IMG/VR virus record: IMGVR_UViG_3300042939_001020
Location: 1 to 35,163 of that record
Source of the DNA: a virus
Length of the DNA: 35,163 bases
Reading direction: 5' to 3' (one strand)
Part shown: piece after piece, positions 24,180-31,561 of the stretch
Position numbering within the stretch: the first letter of the stretch is position 1
How the letters are laid out: each line of letters opens with the position of its first letter
Notes under the pieces: generated by a model
What the model saw: the letters and a program-made list of their open reading frames with translations, nothing else
The model's database searches: none
What the model was told of the DNA's origin: nothing
Position numbers and translations under genes: made by a program

Positions 24180-25615
24180 GAATAATTTTTACCATATTAT
24201 TTTCTTTCATTTTTTGTTTTGGATTTTCACAATCTATTTCCGCTCCTGTTGGTAGAACTTATCAAATCAACACTTCGGGTCAGGATGCTAGCGGATTTAT
24301 TGTAAATGGTTTTACCTCTGAAACACTACTTACTTCAGTAGGGCTCGTAAATCCTCCCGCAGGTGTAACATTTTCAATAACAACAACAGCAGGATTATCC
24401 TTCGCAACAGGGTATAACAGTTGGTCCAATATTACGAGAATCAGTTTTACAGGTACCCAATCGAATATCAACAATGCATTGGCTTCTCTAAAGATAAACA
24501 CAGGTTCATCTACAGGTAATGTACAGATATCCGTCTCAACTACTGTAAATCCATCAGGGTATTACTATAACGCGACAAACGGACACTTTTATCGTCCCAT
24601 TTCAGGTACCTCAACATATACTGCAGCGAAAAACGCTTCTGCAACGCAAACATTCAAAGGTCAAACAGGTTATCTGGTTACAATAACATCACAGGATGAA
24701 CAGAATTTCATAGGTGCGAACGTACCTGGAAACAACATTTGGATAGCCCTTTCCGATAGACTTCAAGAAGGTTATTGGAGAGTAGATGCAGGACCTGAAA
24801 ATGGTACTTTAATCAATATAGGAAACTACAACGGTAATCCGCAAGCAGGGACTTATCAAAATTGGTGTGGTGGGGAACCTAATGATGCTGGCGGTGAGGA
24901 TTATGCAGTCACAAAATGGGGTGGTGGAAATTGTTGGAATGATTTACCGGATGGAGCTGGTTGGACGAGTGGGTATGTTGTGGAGTTTGGTACTTGGTCA
25001 AATCCCTCTGATGCTACATTCACAGAATATTATGCAGCCAATACAATTAACATGGTTGCGGTTACAAATACTCTCAGCGGAACAATATCTATTCCGACGT
25101 TATCCACACTACCGACGGTAACTTTATACAGAATTGTAAATGGCTCTGATGTATTAGTGGAGACCAAAACAGTTTCATCATCAGGTTCTTATTCTTTCAC
25201 TCTTCCCGCACAGAACTCAACTTATAAATTGGTACCTAATTTAAGTGTTCAAGGAATTACAACGGCAGATTTCAATTTAGCATTTCAAGAGGTACAAAAT
25301 GTAAATACCCCAAATAATACTGCGCCTGGATTAGTGATGACGGGAACAAAACAATGGAAAGCAGCAGATTTCAATCAGAATGGAATTTTGGATTTGGGTG
25401 ATTCTTATTTAATCTTGTCTCACGTTACTGGATTTAGACCCTCAACACAAGTTTTGTGGTTCTCACCAACCAATTATGATTCAATAACCAAAAATAATTT
25501 TGGAACAATACAACCTGTCACCTTTTTTACAATTTCCGTGACAACATCAAACGTGACTCAAAACATAAAATATTGTGTTTTGGGGGACGTAAATTTATCT
25601 CACTCGTCTCAGTAA
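24176..25615 (+). CDS. Secreted C-type lectin protein with dockerin-like C-terminus, no T9SS tail
   Basis: A signal peptide (FIFCFGFSQ, residues 10-18) leads into a beta-rich domain. Residues about 135-275 form a C-type lectin domain: GYLVTITSQDEQNFI, WIALSDRLQEGYWR, then EPN (234-236) and WND (254-256). EPN with WND is the calcium site pattern of mannose/GlcNAc-type lectins. Residues 360-479 parallel the dockerin-like region of the T9SS protein encoded at 19233-21134 (AADFNQNGILDLGD; LGDVNLSHSS), but the protein stops exactly after SHSSQ where the other continues into cohesin-like and T9SS domains. It may therefore be a truncated paralogue. The start overlaps the previous stop by 4 bp. Confidence 0.75.
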   Translation: MRIIFTILFSFIFCFGFSQSISAPVGRTYQINTSGQDASGFIVNGFTSETLLTSVGLVNPPAGVTFSITTTAGLSFATGYNSWSNITRISFTGTQSNINNALASLKINTGSSTGNVQISVSTTVNPSGYYYNATNGHFYRPISGTSTYTAAKNASATQTFKGQTGYLVTITSQDEQNFIGANVPGNNIWIALSDRLQEGYWRVDAGPENGTLINIGNYNGNPQAGTYQNWCGGEPNDAGGEDYAVTKWGGGNCWNDLPDGAGWTSGYVVEFGTWSNPSDATFTEYYAANTINMVAVTNTLSGTISIPTLSTLPTVTLYRIVNGSDVLVETKTVSSSGSYSFTLPAQNSTYKLVPNLSVQGITTADFNLAFQEVQNVNTPNNTAPGLVMTGTKQWKAADFNQNGILDLGDSYLILSHVTGFRPSTQVLWFSPTNYDSITKNNFGTIQPVTFFTISVTTSNVTQNIKYCVLGDVNLSHSSQ

Positions 25616-25617
25616 TA

Positions 25618-25641
25618 TATTTATAGAAAAAGTAAATTACT
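25618..25641 (+). promoter_or_regulatory. Lysis-type leader: TATTTATA plus AAGTAAATT before the endolysin
   Basis: TATTTATA (25618-25625), four bases, then AAGTAAATT, then the ATG at 25642. The same pair of motifs, with 2-4 bases between them, precedes the holin-like gene (start 31822) and the spanin-like gene (start 34981) on the other strand. Confidence 0.55.
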
Positions 25642-26481
25642 ATGCTACTAAAAGTGGGGTCTAAGGGAGAAGACGTAAAAAAACTCCAACAAAAACTTGG
25701 TTTGGGTGCTGATGGTGTTTTCGGAAAAGGAACCGAAGAATCAGTTAAAAACTTTCAAACAAAATCAGGATTGACTCCTGACGGAATTGTGGGTGAACAA
25801 ACTTGGCAAAAAATTATGGGTCAAGGCGTTCTTATTACAGAACCCGCACCTGTCGCTCAAGTGGCTCAACCTGTTGCTAACGTGGGTGGTTTGAAATTAG
25901 AAAAATTGAAAGGTCATATTCCTGATAATGTAATTGCTCAAATACCTGATACAGCAAAAACTTTTGGTATTGACACCCCATTGAAACTTGCTCACTTCTT
26001 GGCTCAATGTGGTCATGAGTCGGGTGGATTCAGACTTACTCAGGAAAATTTGAACTACTCAGCACAAGGTCTAAAAAACATTTTTCCAAAATATTTTCCA
26101 GGAAATCTTTCAGAGTCATATGCACGTAACCCTCAGAAGATTGCATCCAAAGTTTATGGTGGTAGAATGGGTAATGGACCTGAATCAACAGGTGAGGGAT
26201 TCAAATTCAGAGGAAGAGGTTACATTCAGCTCACAGGAAAAGACAATTACACGGCTTTCGGGAAAGCTATAAACGAAGATATTACAGGTAATCCTGATTT
26301 GGTCTCATCGAAGTATCCTCTGTTGTCAGCTGCGTGGTTTTTCAGTAAAAACTGTCTAAAGAAATGTGTGGATGACTCAAATGCAACAGTTACGTCTGTT
26401 ACAAAGTGTGTGAACGGTGGAACTATCGGATTACCAGACAGATTGAAACACTTTAAAGAATACTATAATTTGTTAAAATAA
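25642..26481 (+). CDS. Endolysin: PG_binding_1 domain plus GH19 chitinase-like lysozyme
   Basis: Residues 3-60 are a PG_binding_1 repeat (VGSKGEDVKKLQQKLGL, DGVFGKGTEESVKNFQ, DGIVGEQTW). A Pro/Ala/Val linker follows. Residues about 88-279 are a GH19-type muramidase domain: CGHESGGF with the likely catalytic Glu126, ENLNYSAQGL with Glu135 nearby, KFRGRGYIQLTG and WFF. It should cut peptidoglycan at the end of infection. There is no signal peptide, so it depends on a holin. It lies after the secreted block but has its own promoter element. Confidence 0.92.
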   Translation: MLLKVGSKGEDVKKLQQKLGLGADGVFGKGTEESVKNFQTKSGLTPDGIVGEQTWQKIMGQGVLITEPAPVAQVAQPVANVGGLKLEKLKGHIPDNVIAQIPDTAKTFGIDTPLKLAHFLAQCGHESGGFRLTQENLNYSAQGLKNIFPKYFPGNLSESYARNPQKIASKVYGGRMGNGPESTGEGFKFRGRGYIQLTGKDNYTAFGKAINEDITGNPDLVSSKYPLLSAAWFFSKNCLKKCVDDSNATVTSVTKCVNGGTIGLPDRLKHFKEYYNLLK

Positions 26482-26522
26482 TGGTCTCAATGCTATCAAA
26501 ACTTGTATTTTTTTCAATTTTT

Positions 26523-26602
26523 GATATATTTATGAGTGTTATCACCGTAAGGTGTTCTCATATATCCTTTCCAAAAGACCCGCAAATTTTTTTGTGGGTC
26601 TT
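26523..26602 (+). ncRNA. Candidate short RNA ending at a terminator
   Basis: A TATTTATG element (26525-26532) is followed by a small hairpin (CACC-GTAA-GGTG, about 26543-26554) and then the strong terminator at 26575-26602. This would give a transcript of about 70 nt. A 30-codon frame from the ATG at 26530 also exists but runs through the terminator, so RNA is favoured. It might instead be only the 3' end of the endolysin message. Confidence 0.3.
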
Positions 26603-26610
26603 ATTTTTTT
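26575..26610 (+). terminator. Rho-independent terminator after the endolysin
   Basis: AAGACCC (26575-26581) pairs with GGGTCTT (26596-26602), with extra CA/TG pairing inside, followed by a run of T. It ends the endolysin transcript. Its loop supplies the -33 TTTG of the next promoter. Confidence 0.85.
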
Positions 26611-26621
26611 TATTATCTTTG
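26591..26621 (+). promoter_or_regulatory. Bacteroidota-type promoter of the accessory gene run
   Basis: TTTG (26591-26594), 19 bases, then TATCTTTG (26614-26621) fit the host primary sigma consensus. The -33 element lies in the terminator just before. The first gene starts at 26636. Confidence 0.7.
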
Positions 26622-26635
26622 TAAAAATAATTTTT

Positions 26636-26836
26636 ATGGATAAAAGAAGCTCTCATTGGTTAGACTCACTCGCATGGGTAAGAAAAGTCTATTTTTCATG
26701 TCAAACAAAGGAACAAGAAGATGCCGCAGAAAGATTATTATTGAACTTCGAGAGGCTTTACAAAAACGAAGATTTAATCACTTTGTCTTGGGCTCTTCGA
26801 GATGAATATTTAAAATTCAAATATCAAAAGAAATGA
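26636..26836 (+). CDS. Small hypothetical protein, 66 aa
   Basis: A helical, charged protein beginning MDKRSSHWLDSLAWVRKVYF, without a recognised domain. The ATG at 26636 was chosen because it lies 14 bases after the host-type promoter; longer frames begin inside the terminator. The stop overlaps the next start by 4 bp. It opens a plus-strand run of about nine accessory genes of the type often expressed early. Confidence 0.6.
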   Translation: MDKRSSHWLDSLAWVRKVYFSCQTKEQEDAAERLLLNFERLYKNEDLITLSWALRDEYLKFKYQKK

Positions 26837-27090
26837 AAAGTCCTCTTTGTTTCCTCGGTATACATTTTTGGGAATACAGAAAAGAAAAACATCAATGTAC
26901 TGGTCACCCTAATGGTAGAGAATTTGTCAGGGTAATTGTTAGAGAATGTACTTGTTGTGGACATAGGGAACATCATCCTCTACCAAGAATTGGTAAAAGT
27001 TTAAACCTCTGGAAATCATTTGACGATGTAGGAAAGAACGATTGTATAGACATTAAAAGATTGAACGATGAAAATTTTGTTAAAAAATAG
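26833..27090 (+). CDS. Small putative zinc-binding protein, 85 aa
   Basis: The protein has Cys/His residues in a cluster that could bind zinc: C-x-G-H near residue 22 (HQCTGHPNG) and ECTCCGHREHH near residues 39-49. The rest is basic and aromatic. No known family is recognised. It overlaps the previous gene by 4 bp and the next by 23 bp. Confidence 0.6.
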   Translation: MKSPLCFLGIHFWEYRKEKHQCTGHPNGREFVRVIVRECTCCGHREHHPLPRIGKSLNLWKSFDDVGKNDCIDIKRLNDENFVKK

Positions 27091-27694
27091 TTTTTTTGAA
27101 TCATTAAAAACTATATCACGCCATGAGACTTGGTGGTACAAAACATATGAAACAGTCCGATTTAAAATTCCTGTGTTTCTGAAAAATATTTGGTTTTTCA
27201 GAAAAAATCTGTGGGAGTTTCGTGGTTGGGATTATTCTTTCAACCTATCTCTATTGGCAAAATCCTTAGAAAAGACCTCTGATGTTTTAAGAAACGGTCA
27301 TGAGGTAGAAATAACTCGTTTGAAAAAAGTTGAAAAAATTCAAAGAGTTATTAAAATAATAAATGACATGAGAGAGTCAACCTACATAAACAGAGCGGAA
27401 ACCGAACTAGGAGAACTTATTTTACACGATTGGGATTTTCAAGAAGTTGAAAGTGGTGGCTATCAAATGTTAGACAAAGAAACTCCTGAAGAAAAAGAAC
27501 ATAATCGTAAGGTGTTTGAAAGAGCCAGAGAAATCGAGAAAGATGAGTTCGAAGAACTTTGGATAATACTCAAGGGTCAAAACTACGATGAGTTCCATGA
27601 AACATTCAAACAACTTTCTGAAGAAGAAAAAATGAAACACGACCATTGGGAAAATTGGTTCGATGGTTCAGGTATAAAAAATTGGTGGGATTAA
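27068..27694 (+). CDS. Hypothetical phage protein, 208 aa
   Basis: The segment FRGWDYSFNLSLLAKSLEKTSDVL (here split: FRGWDYSFNLS and LLAKSLEKTSDVL, about residues 51-75) is one I recall from large phages, without a known function. The N-terminus is basic and aromatic, the middle helical, and the C-terminus acidic with several Trp (DHWENWF, IKNWWD). No catalytic motif is visible. It starts inside the end of the previous gene (23 bp overlap). Confidence 0.65.
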   Translation: MKILLKNSFFESLKTISRHETWWYKTYETVRFKIPVFLKNIWFFRKNLWEFRGWDYSFNLSLLAKSLEKTSDVLRNGHEVEITRLKKVEKIQRVIKIINDMRESTYINRAETELGELILHDWDFQEVESGGYQMLDKETPEEKEHNRKVFERAREIEKDEFEELWIILKGQNYDEFHETFKQLSEEEKMKHDHWENWFDGSGIKNWWD

Positions 27695-27715
27695 AAAATT
27701 TATTAGAAAAGAGAT

Positions 27716-27904
27716 ATGAAAAAATTATATAGAAGTACTATCGATAAAAGAATAGGTGGTGTTTGTGGCGGTCTTGCAGAGTATACAAATAGTGACCCGA
27801 CAATTTGGAGAATACTTTTTTTGGCTTTAATTTTTGCACCCTTCCCTACCGTACTATTTTATCTTTTAGCCTGTATTGTTATCCCTCAAAACAAAATTTT
27901 ATAA
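27716..27904 (+). CDS. PspC-domain membrane protein
   Basis: The 62 residues are a nearly bare PspC domain: KKLYRSTIDKRIGGVCGGL, AEYTNSDPTIWRILF, then a hydrophobic segment (LALIFAPFPTVLFYLLACIVIP). PspC proteins sense or respond to membrane stress; in Bacteroidota short PspC proteins occur without the rest of the Psp system. A phage copy may guard the inner membrane during infection. The next small gene begins 2 bases after its stop. Confidence 0.85.
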   Translation: MKKLYRSTIDKRIGGVCGGLAEYTNSDPTIWRILFLALIFAPFPTVLFYLLACIVIPQNKIL

Positions 27905-27906
27905 AA

Positions 27907-28068
27907 ATGATTGCATTCTGGTTTTTTATGTTTATCTTCGTTTTGACAATTTCAATCGTTTGGGTTCGAGGGATTGATAATATGAAAAAAAATCATCCTG
28001 ATTACAAAGGTGAAGACTTTCTGAATTGGGACAAAATGAAGAAATATGAGAATGACCTTTATAAGTGA
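27907..28068 (+). CDS. Small single-pass membrane protein, 53 aa
   Basis: An N-terminal hydrophobic segment (AFWFFMFIFVLTISIVWV) is followed by a short charged tail (KKNHPDYKGEDFLNW). It looks like an N-terminal anchor. The family is unknown. It starts 2 bases after the PspC stop and overlaps the phosphoesterase start by 23 bp, so the three are coupled. A partner of PspC is possible by position. Confidence 0.55.
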   Translation: MIAFWFFMFIFVLTISIVWVRGIDNMKKNHPDYKGEDFLNWDKMKKYENDLYK

Positions 28069-28720
28069 CACTCATGGTAAACATAAATACCTAACCTCCA
28101 AGGCGTATAATAACATACTCGGAAGCGGGGACTGTATAATTCACGCTGGGGATATTTCTAATCTTGGAAAAGTTGGTGAAATCAAGGATTTTCTTGATTG
28201 GTTCTCAAATACAGATTACACTCACAAAATCTTTATCGCAGGTAATCATGATTTTGGTTTTGAGGTTGTTCAGGATATTGCTCCTGAATACAAAGAAAAG
28301 GGTGTTCATTATCTATTCGATAGTGAAGTAGTAATCGATGGTGTCAAATTTTATGGTAGTCCTTGGCAACCTGAATTTTATAATTGGGCTTTCAATCTTC
28401 CAAGAGGAGAAAAGTTGGCAGAAAAATGGAAGAAGATACCTGGTAACACTGATGTTCTTATTACTCATGGACCCGCACATGGAATGCTCGACCATACTCC
28501 TCAAGGAGAACTCGTGGGTTGTAAAGACCTATTCAATAGGGTTATGGAAGTACAACCAAAAATTCACGTTTGTGGTCATATCCATTGGGCGTATGGTCAA
28601 AAAAATTTTTTTGGTGTTGAATTTTTAAACGCCTCAGTTTTGAATGAGAGGTATCAATATGAAAATGAACCAATAAAAATTATTTTTGATACGGAAACTA
28701 AACAAATAGACTATGAATGA
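28046..28720 (+). CDS. Calcineurin-like metallophosphoesterase
   Basis: The metal-binding motifs of the family are in order: SDTHG with Asp8 and His10, HAGDIS with Asp36, AGNHDF with Asn67 and His68, LITHGPAHG, and VCGHIHW. At 224 residues, with HGPAHGMLDHTPQGELVGC, it is closest in my recollection to the MPPED/UPF0046-type phosphoesterases. It should hydrolyse a phosphodiester such as a cyclic nucleotide or nucleic-acid end; the substrate is unknown. A cyclic-phosphate receiver-like gene lies three genes on, so nucleotide-signal handling is conceivable. Confidence 0.88.
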   Translation: MRMTFISDTHGKHKYLTSKAYNNILGSGDCIIHAGDISNLGKVGEIKDFLDWFSNTDYTHKIFIAGNHDFGFEVVQDIAPEYKEKGVHYLFDSEVVIDGVKFYGSPWQPEFYNWAFNLPRGEKLAEKWKKIPGNTDVLITHGPAHGMLDHTPQGELVGCKDLFNRVMEVQPKIHVCGHIHWAYGQKNFFGVEFLNASVLNERYQYENEPIKIIFDTETKQIDYE

Positions 28721-29192
28721 AAATGCTGTAATCGAATTAAAAAAACTTGGCCCTGAATCGACCGTAAAGGTGACAATCGACCTTTATCGAAAATCTTTAT
28801 TAGAGGTCTGTTATCATACAGGTTCGAAATTTGATAAAAAATTCACCTGTGATTCAGAAACTACTTGGAGAGGTGCTAGTCTTGTCTGTGAACAATTTAC
28901 TGTTTCAGAACTAATAGAATTACTCGAAACCAAGGAATTGACTGAGATGCAAGATGTAGATTTTCCTGACCTTTCAATAGAAACAACTACAGATGGCGAG
29001 GTTGACATTACCAACATTGAGTGGGAAGAACCCTTGACCGAAGAAGAAGAGTCAGGATTCGTCTCTAATGACCTATATTGGGATTCAGAAATTACTGACT
29101 CAGAGTTGAATTTTAGTACAGGTAGTATTTTTAGCATGGTTATTGAATCTGATGATAATTTAATTGCAAAAATTTCCGATGAAAAAGAATAA
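28713..29192 (+). CDS. Acidic hypothetical protein, 159 aa
   Basis: A very acidic protein: its N-terminal 65 residues look folded (VKVTIDLYRKSLLEVCYH, then CDSETTWRGASLVCEQF), with several Cys; the C-terminal half is almost continuous Glu/Asp/Ser/Thr. No family is recognised. It overlaps the phosphoesterase gene by 8 bp and the next gene by 14 bp. Acidic phage proteins can act as DNA mimics, but I have no evidence beyond charge. Confidence 0.6.
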   Translation: MNENAVIELKKLGPESTVKVTIDLYRKSLLEVCYHTGSKFDKKFTCDSETTWRGASLVCEQFTVSELIELLETKELTEMQDVDFPDLSIETTTDGEVDITNIEWEEPLTEEEESGFVSNDLYWDSEITDSELNFSTGSIFSMVIESDDNLIAKISDEKE

Positions 29193-29469
29193 AATAAACG
29201 ATGGACATTTTGTCGAAGCTCTCGACAGATTATTTTTTGTTACAGATATTATGGACAGGTATCTTATGTCACACCCTGTAATAAAAAAGGATAAAGAAAT
29301 AAAAAAATTGATTAAATTTAGTATCATCAATCTTTTAGAAGCCTATCAAAGGGTGGGTAATAACACTTATGAAAAAGAATTTGAAAGACCGTCAATTAGT
29401 GAAGTTGTTTCTGGACGACGTGAGAAATCCGAAGACAACAGGCTGGACCGTCGTCAGAAACTACGATGA
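29179..29469 (+). CDS. Hypothetical protein overlapping the next gene by 101 bp
   Basis: A 96-residue frame starting MKKNKINDGHFVEALDRLFF. The first 60 residues are a plausible helical protein (DIMDRYLMSHPVIKKDK, FSIINLLEAYQRVG). The last third, which overlaps the next gene, is basic and low-complexity (EVVSGRREKSEDN), as expected from an overprinted tail. The N-terminal part is likely real; the exact C-terminus depends on whether the long overlap is real. Confidence 0.5.
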   Translation: MKKNKINDGHFVEALDRLFFVTDIMDRYLMSHPVIKKDKEIKKLIKFSIINLLEAYQRVGNNTYEKEFERPSISEVVSGRREKSEDNRLDRRQKLR

Positions 29470-29737
29470 ATTTGTAAAACATATCGAAGAAAACGGTTTA
29501 CCTGAAGAAGTTTCCTTTGACCATGATTTAGCTGATGTTCATTATGACCCTGAAACGTTCAAACAAGGGTTTGTATATCACGAAAAAACCGGATATGATT
29601 GTGCTAAATGGTTATGCGAATATTGTTGGACTAATGGACTCCCTGTCCCCACTTGGAATGTTCATTCCGCAAATCCTGTTGGTCGTGATAATATTGTTCA
29701 ACTCATCGAGAACTTCCAAAAAAAATTGAATTATTAA
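29369..29737 (+). CDS. Cyclic-phosphate processing receiver-like protein (cREC)
   Basis: The sequence fits the cREC domain described for conflict and nucleotide-signal systems: LFLDDVRNP (13-21) with the paired Asp, a VVRNYDEF helix start, LPEEVSFDHDLAD (44-56), GYDCAKWL (75-82) and VHSANPVGRDNI (98-109). The acidic pair and FDHDL would form a metal pocket. Such proteins are predicted to process cyclic phosphates, but activity is unproven. The start at 29369 gives the full domain; a later GTG inside the first ten codons is possible. It lies 101 bp inside the previous gene and ends directly at a terminator. Confidence 0.75.
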   Translation: MKKNLKDRQLVKLFLDDVRNPKTTGWTVVRNYDEFVKHIEENGLPEEVSFDHDLADVHYDPETFKQGFVYHEKTGYDCAKWLCEYCWTNGLPVPTWNVHSANPVGRDNIVQLIENFQKKLNY

Positions 29738-29763
29738 AGGTGAGAGAAATCTCACCTTTTTTT
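29736..29763 (+). terminator. Rho-independent terminator ending the accessory gene run
   Basis: AAAGGTGAGA pairs with TCTCACCTTT around a GAAA loop and is followed by a run of T. The stop codon of the cREC gene overlaps its first bases. Confidence 0.9.
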
Positions 29764-29764
29764 G

Positions 29765-29772
29765 TATTTATA
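29765..29772 (+). promoter_or_regulatory. TATTTATA element
   Basis: TATTTATA lies directly after the terminator and 4 bases before the ATG at 29777. It restarts transcription for a single gene. Confidence 0.55.
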
Positions 29773-29776
29773 AGTT

Positions 29777-30409
29777 ATGGAATCTCAATTCGAAATAGCC
29801 GACCGTAAAGAACTTGCAACAATTGCGAAAATCTGTTTAGAAAAGGGCTTGAAATTTAATGAGCCCTATAGAGATTCAAACTATGATATCGTTAAATCGG
29901 TATCGAAGCTTTTTGGATACTCTAATATTGACATATATGACGTGGAAGTCATTTGTGCATTTATTGTTGACAACTATCATATTTTACAATCTTGGATTGA
30001 TGGTAACCTGTCATATTCAAATATTTCAAGCCGTCTCAAACTACCTCAAATAGAAGAATTTGAAATTCTCTATCAAGTAAGTATTAGAGAATATGTAGTT
30101 GAATATTACAAAACTGATTGGAAATGTTTTAAAAAAGAATGGGTTGAAGATTCAATCACCGATTCTTTAAACGAGGGCTCATGGGATTATTTTAGTGAAT
30201 CCCCAATCGAAAGAGAAGTTATCGATTCTGATAATACTAATTTCAAAATTGAATCTGTTAAATCTATGAAAGATTTGAATACTGAGTCCGTTGAAAATAA
30301 TATTCTTAAATTATTGTCTGAAAACACAGAAAAGGTTATCGAAAATTTCGATAAAAAAACCCTATTAAACATTAAAAAAATTATCGATACTAAATTAAAA
30401 TCACTTTGA
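29777..30409 (+). CDS. Hypothetical protein, 210 aa
   Basis: No family is recognised. The N-terminal 120 residues look folded (ELATIAKICLEKGLKFN, SKLFGYSNIDIYDVEVICAF); the C-terminal 80 are Ser/Asn/Glu/Lys-rich with two helices (NNILKLLSENTEKVIENF). It is soluble, with no signal peptide. It has its own TATTTATA element and overlaps the convergent gene by 9 bp. Confidence 0.6.
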   Translation: MESQFEIADRKELATIAKICLEKGLKFNEPYRDSNYDIVKSVSKLFGYSNIDIYDVEVICAFIVDNYHILQSWIDGNLSYSNISSRLKLPQIEEFEILYQVSIREYVVEYYKTDWKCFKKEWVEDSITDSLNEGSWDYFSESPIEREVIDSDNTNFKIESVKSMKDLNTESVENNILKLLSENTEKVIENFDKKTLLNIKKIIDTKLKSL

Positions 30410-30613
30410 TTTTGAGTCTTTGACCAAATCTCCAAGGGTTTTTTTCTTTTTGTTGGATGGATGTTGATAACCCCTTTTATACTTGTATTCCACCTCTACA
30501 GGACCATTTGGGTTTTTATTTGAGTTGTATCTCCATATAGAGATTGTATCTTCGTCTTCATAGACAACTTCCCATTTGATGGGTTTAGGTTCAGGTTTTT
30601 TTTCGAATGGCAT
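30401..30613 (-). CDS. Small basic hypothetical protein, 70 aa
   Basis: A basic protein starting MPFEKKPEPKPIKWEVVYED, beta-rich in the first half (TISIWRYNSN, VEVEYKYKRG) with a Lys-rich tail. No family is recognised. A TATATTTG element on the minus strand sits only 4 bases before the ATG at 30613, so the message may be nearly leaderless; no TTTG is seen at the -33 distance. A longer frame to 30691 overlaps the upstream gene and was not chosen. Confidence 0.55.
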   Translation of the reverse strand: MPFEKKPEPKPIKWEVVYEDEDTISIWRYNSNKNPNGPVEVEYKYKRGYQHPSNKKKKTLGDLVKDSKSK

Positions 30614-30632
30614 ATGGCAAATATAAGGAAAA

Positions 30633-31508
30633 TTATTCTTGTTCGTATGTTTGGGTTTTCCATCTACCGTTTTCCTTACCCATACACACACTATTACAAA
30701 ATTTTGTATTTCTATAACAATTCATAAATGAAGTTTTTACCTGTACAGGTATCCAACCAAGTCCATCATCAAAAATCAAAAAGTCAACTCCTAAAGAATC
30801 TGCAAAAGAAAAGTCACCACTGAATTTGATTACTTTTGAAAAAGAATTTTTTAATTCTTCATAGGCTTCTATTTCTGAACGTTTTCCCATTCCATATGTA
30901 CCTTTGATTGTATCAACAACACCTTCAATTATTTCGTTGTCAAACTCATCCAAAGAATCTGCTAAATAACTCAATACAAGTTTTTGAAAAATGGTTAAAT
31001 CCTGTTTGGATTCAGGTAAGTCTTGCATGTAAGACCCCAAAAAGTATTTTTGAAAACAAGAGTCAAAACTATTTTTTGATTTATCTTTTTCTCTAAATTT
31101 TGTCAAAACATAAGCCAAGGCTGAATAATTTGTTTCCAACATACTCATTTCATCCCAAACAAATTTTTCATTCAATTCTTTTAGAATAACAAATTTTGAT
31201 GATATTTTGAGTCTGAAATCATCAAACGTTTCTTTATTCAATTCGCATTGCTCCGATAGTTTCTCTTCTAAAATTCTAAAATTATTAAAATTTTCTGTGA
31301 AATATTCATCATCTTCTTTGACATACTTGATTTTTTTCGAAATTTCATCATTTACATCCATTATTACAATAAAGGCAATATCGTCTAAAAGTTTTTTTAC
31401 ACTCTTGACTTTGAATTTTATTTTTTTTGATGCAAGTTGACAGAAATCTCTTTCTTCTGAATATGCTGGAAATCTATTACAACCCCATTCCGTTCTTTTA
31501 TTGGACAT
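30633..31508 (-). CDS. Putative PD-(D/E)XK-fold nuclease-like protein
   Basis: Residues 210-260 show the core pattern of restriction-endonuclease-fold enzymes: a helix with Glu (RSEIEAYEELKNSF), a strand with Asp242 (SLGVDFLIFDD), and a strand with Gln256-x-Lys258 (WIPVQVKTS). Gln in place of Glu is a known variant of the D-(E/Q)-x-K motif. The N-terminal 200 residues are helical and unrecognised and might select a target. A role in degrading host or rival DNA is possible. CTATTTATC on the minus strand (31513-31521) is 4 bases before the start. Confidence 0.6.
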   Translation of the reverse strand: MSNKRTEWGCNRFPAYSEERDFCQLASKKIKFKVKSVKKLLDDIAFIVIMDVNDEISKKIKYVKEDDEYFTENFNNFRILEEKLSEQCELNKETFDDFRLKISSKFVILKELNEKFVWDEMSMLETNYSALAYVLTKFREKDKSKNSFDSCFQKYFLGSYMQDLPESKQDLTIFQKLVLSYLADSLDEFDNEIIEGVVDTIKGTYGMGKRSEIEAYEELKNSFSKVIKFSGDFSFADSLGVDFLIFDDGLGWIPVQVKTSFMNCYRNTKFCNSVCMGKENGRWKTQTYEQE

Positions 31509-31534
31509 ATGAGATAAATAGATTGTAATTAAAA

Positions 31535-31558
31535 AATCCCCTCACTAAGGAGGGGATT
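31535..31558 (-). terminator. Terminator after the holin-like gene
   Basis: On the minus strand, AATCCCCTC pairs with GAGGGGATT (loop of 6) and is followed by TTTTTT. It lies between the holin-like gene's stop at 31562 and the promoter element of the next minus-strand gene. Confidence 0.85.
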
Positions 31559-31561
31559 CTT

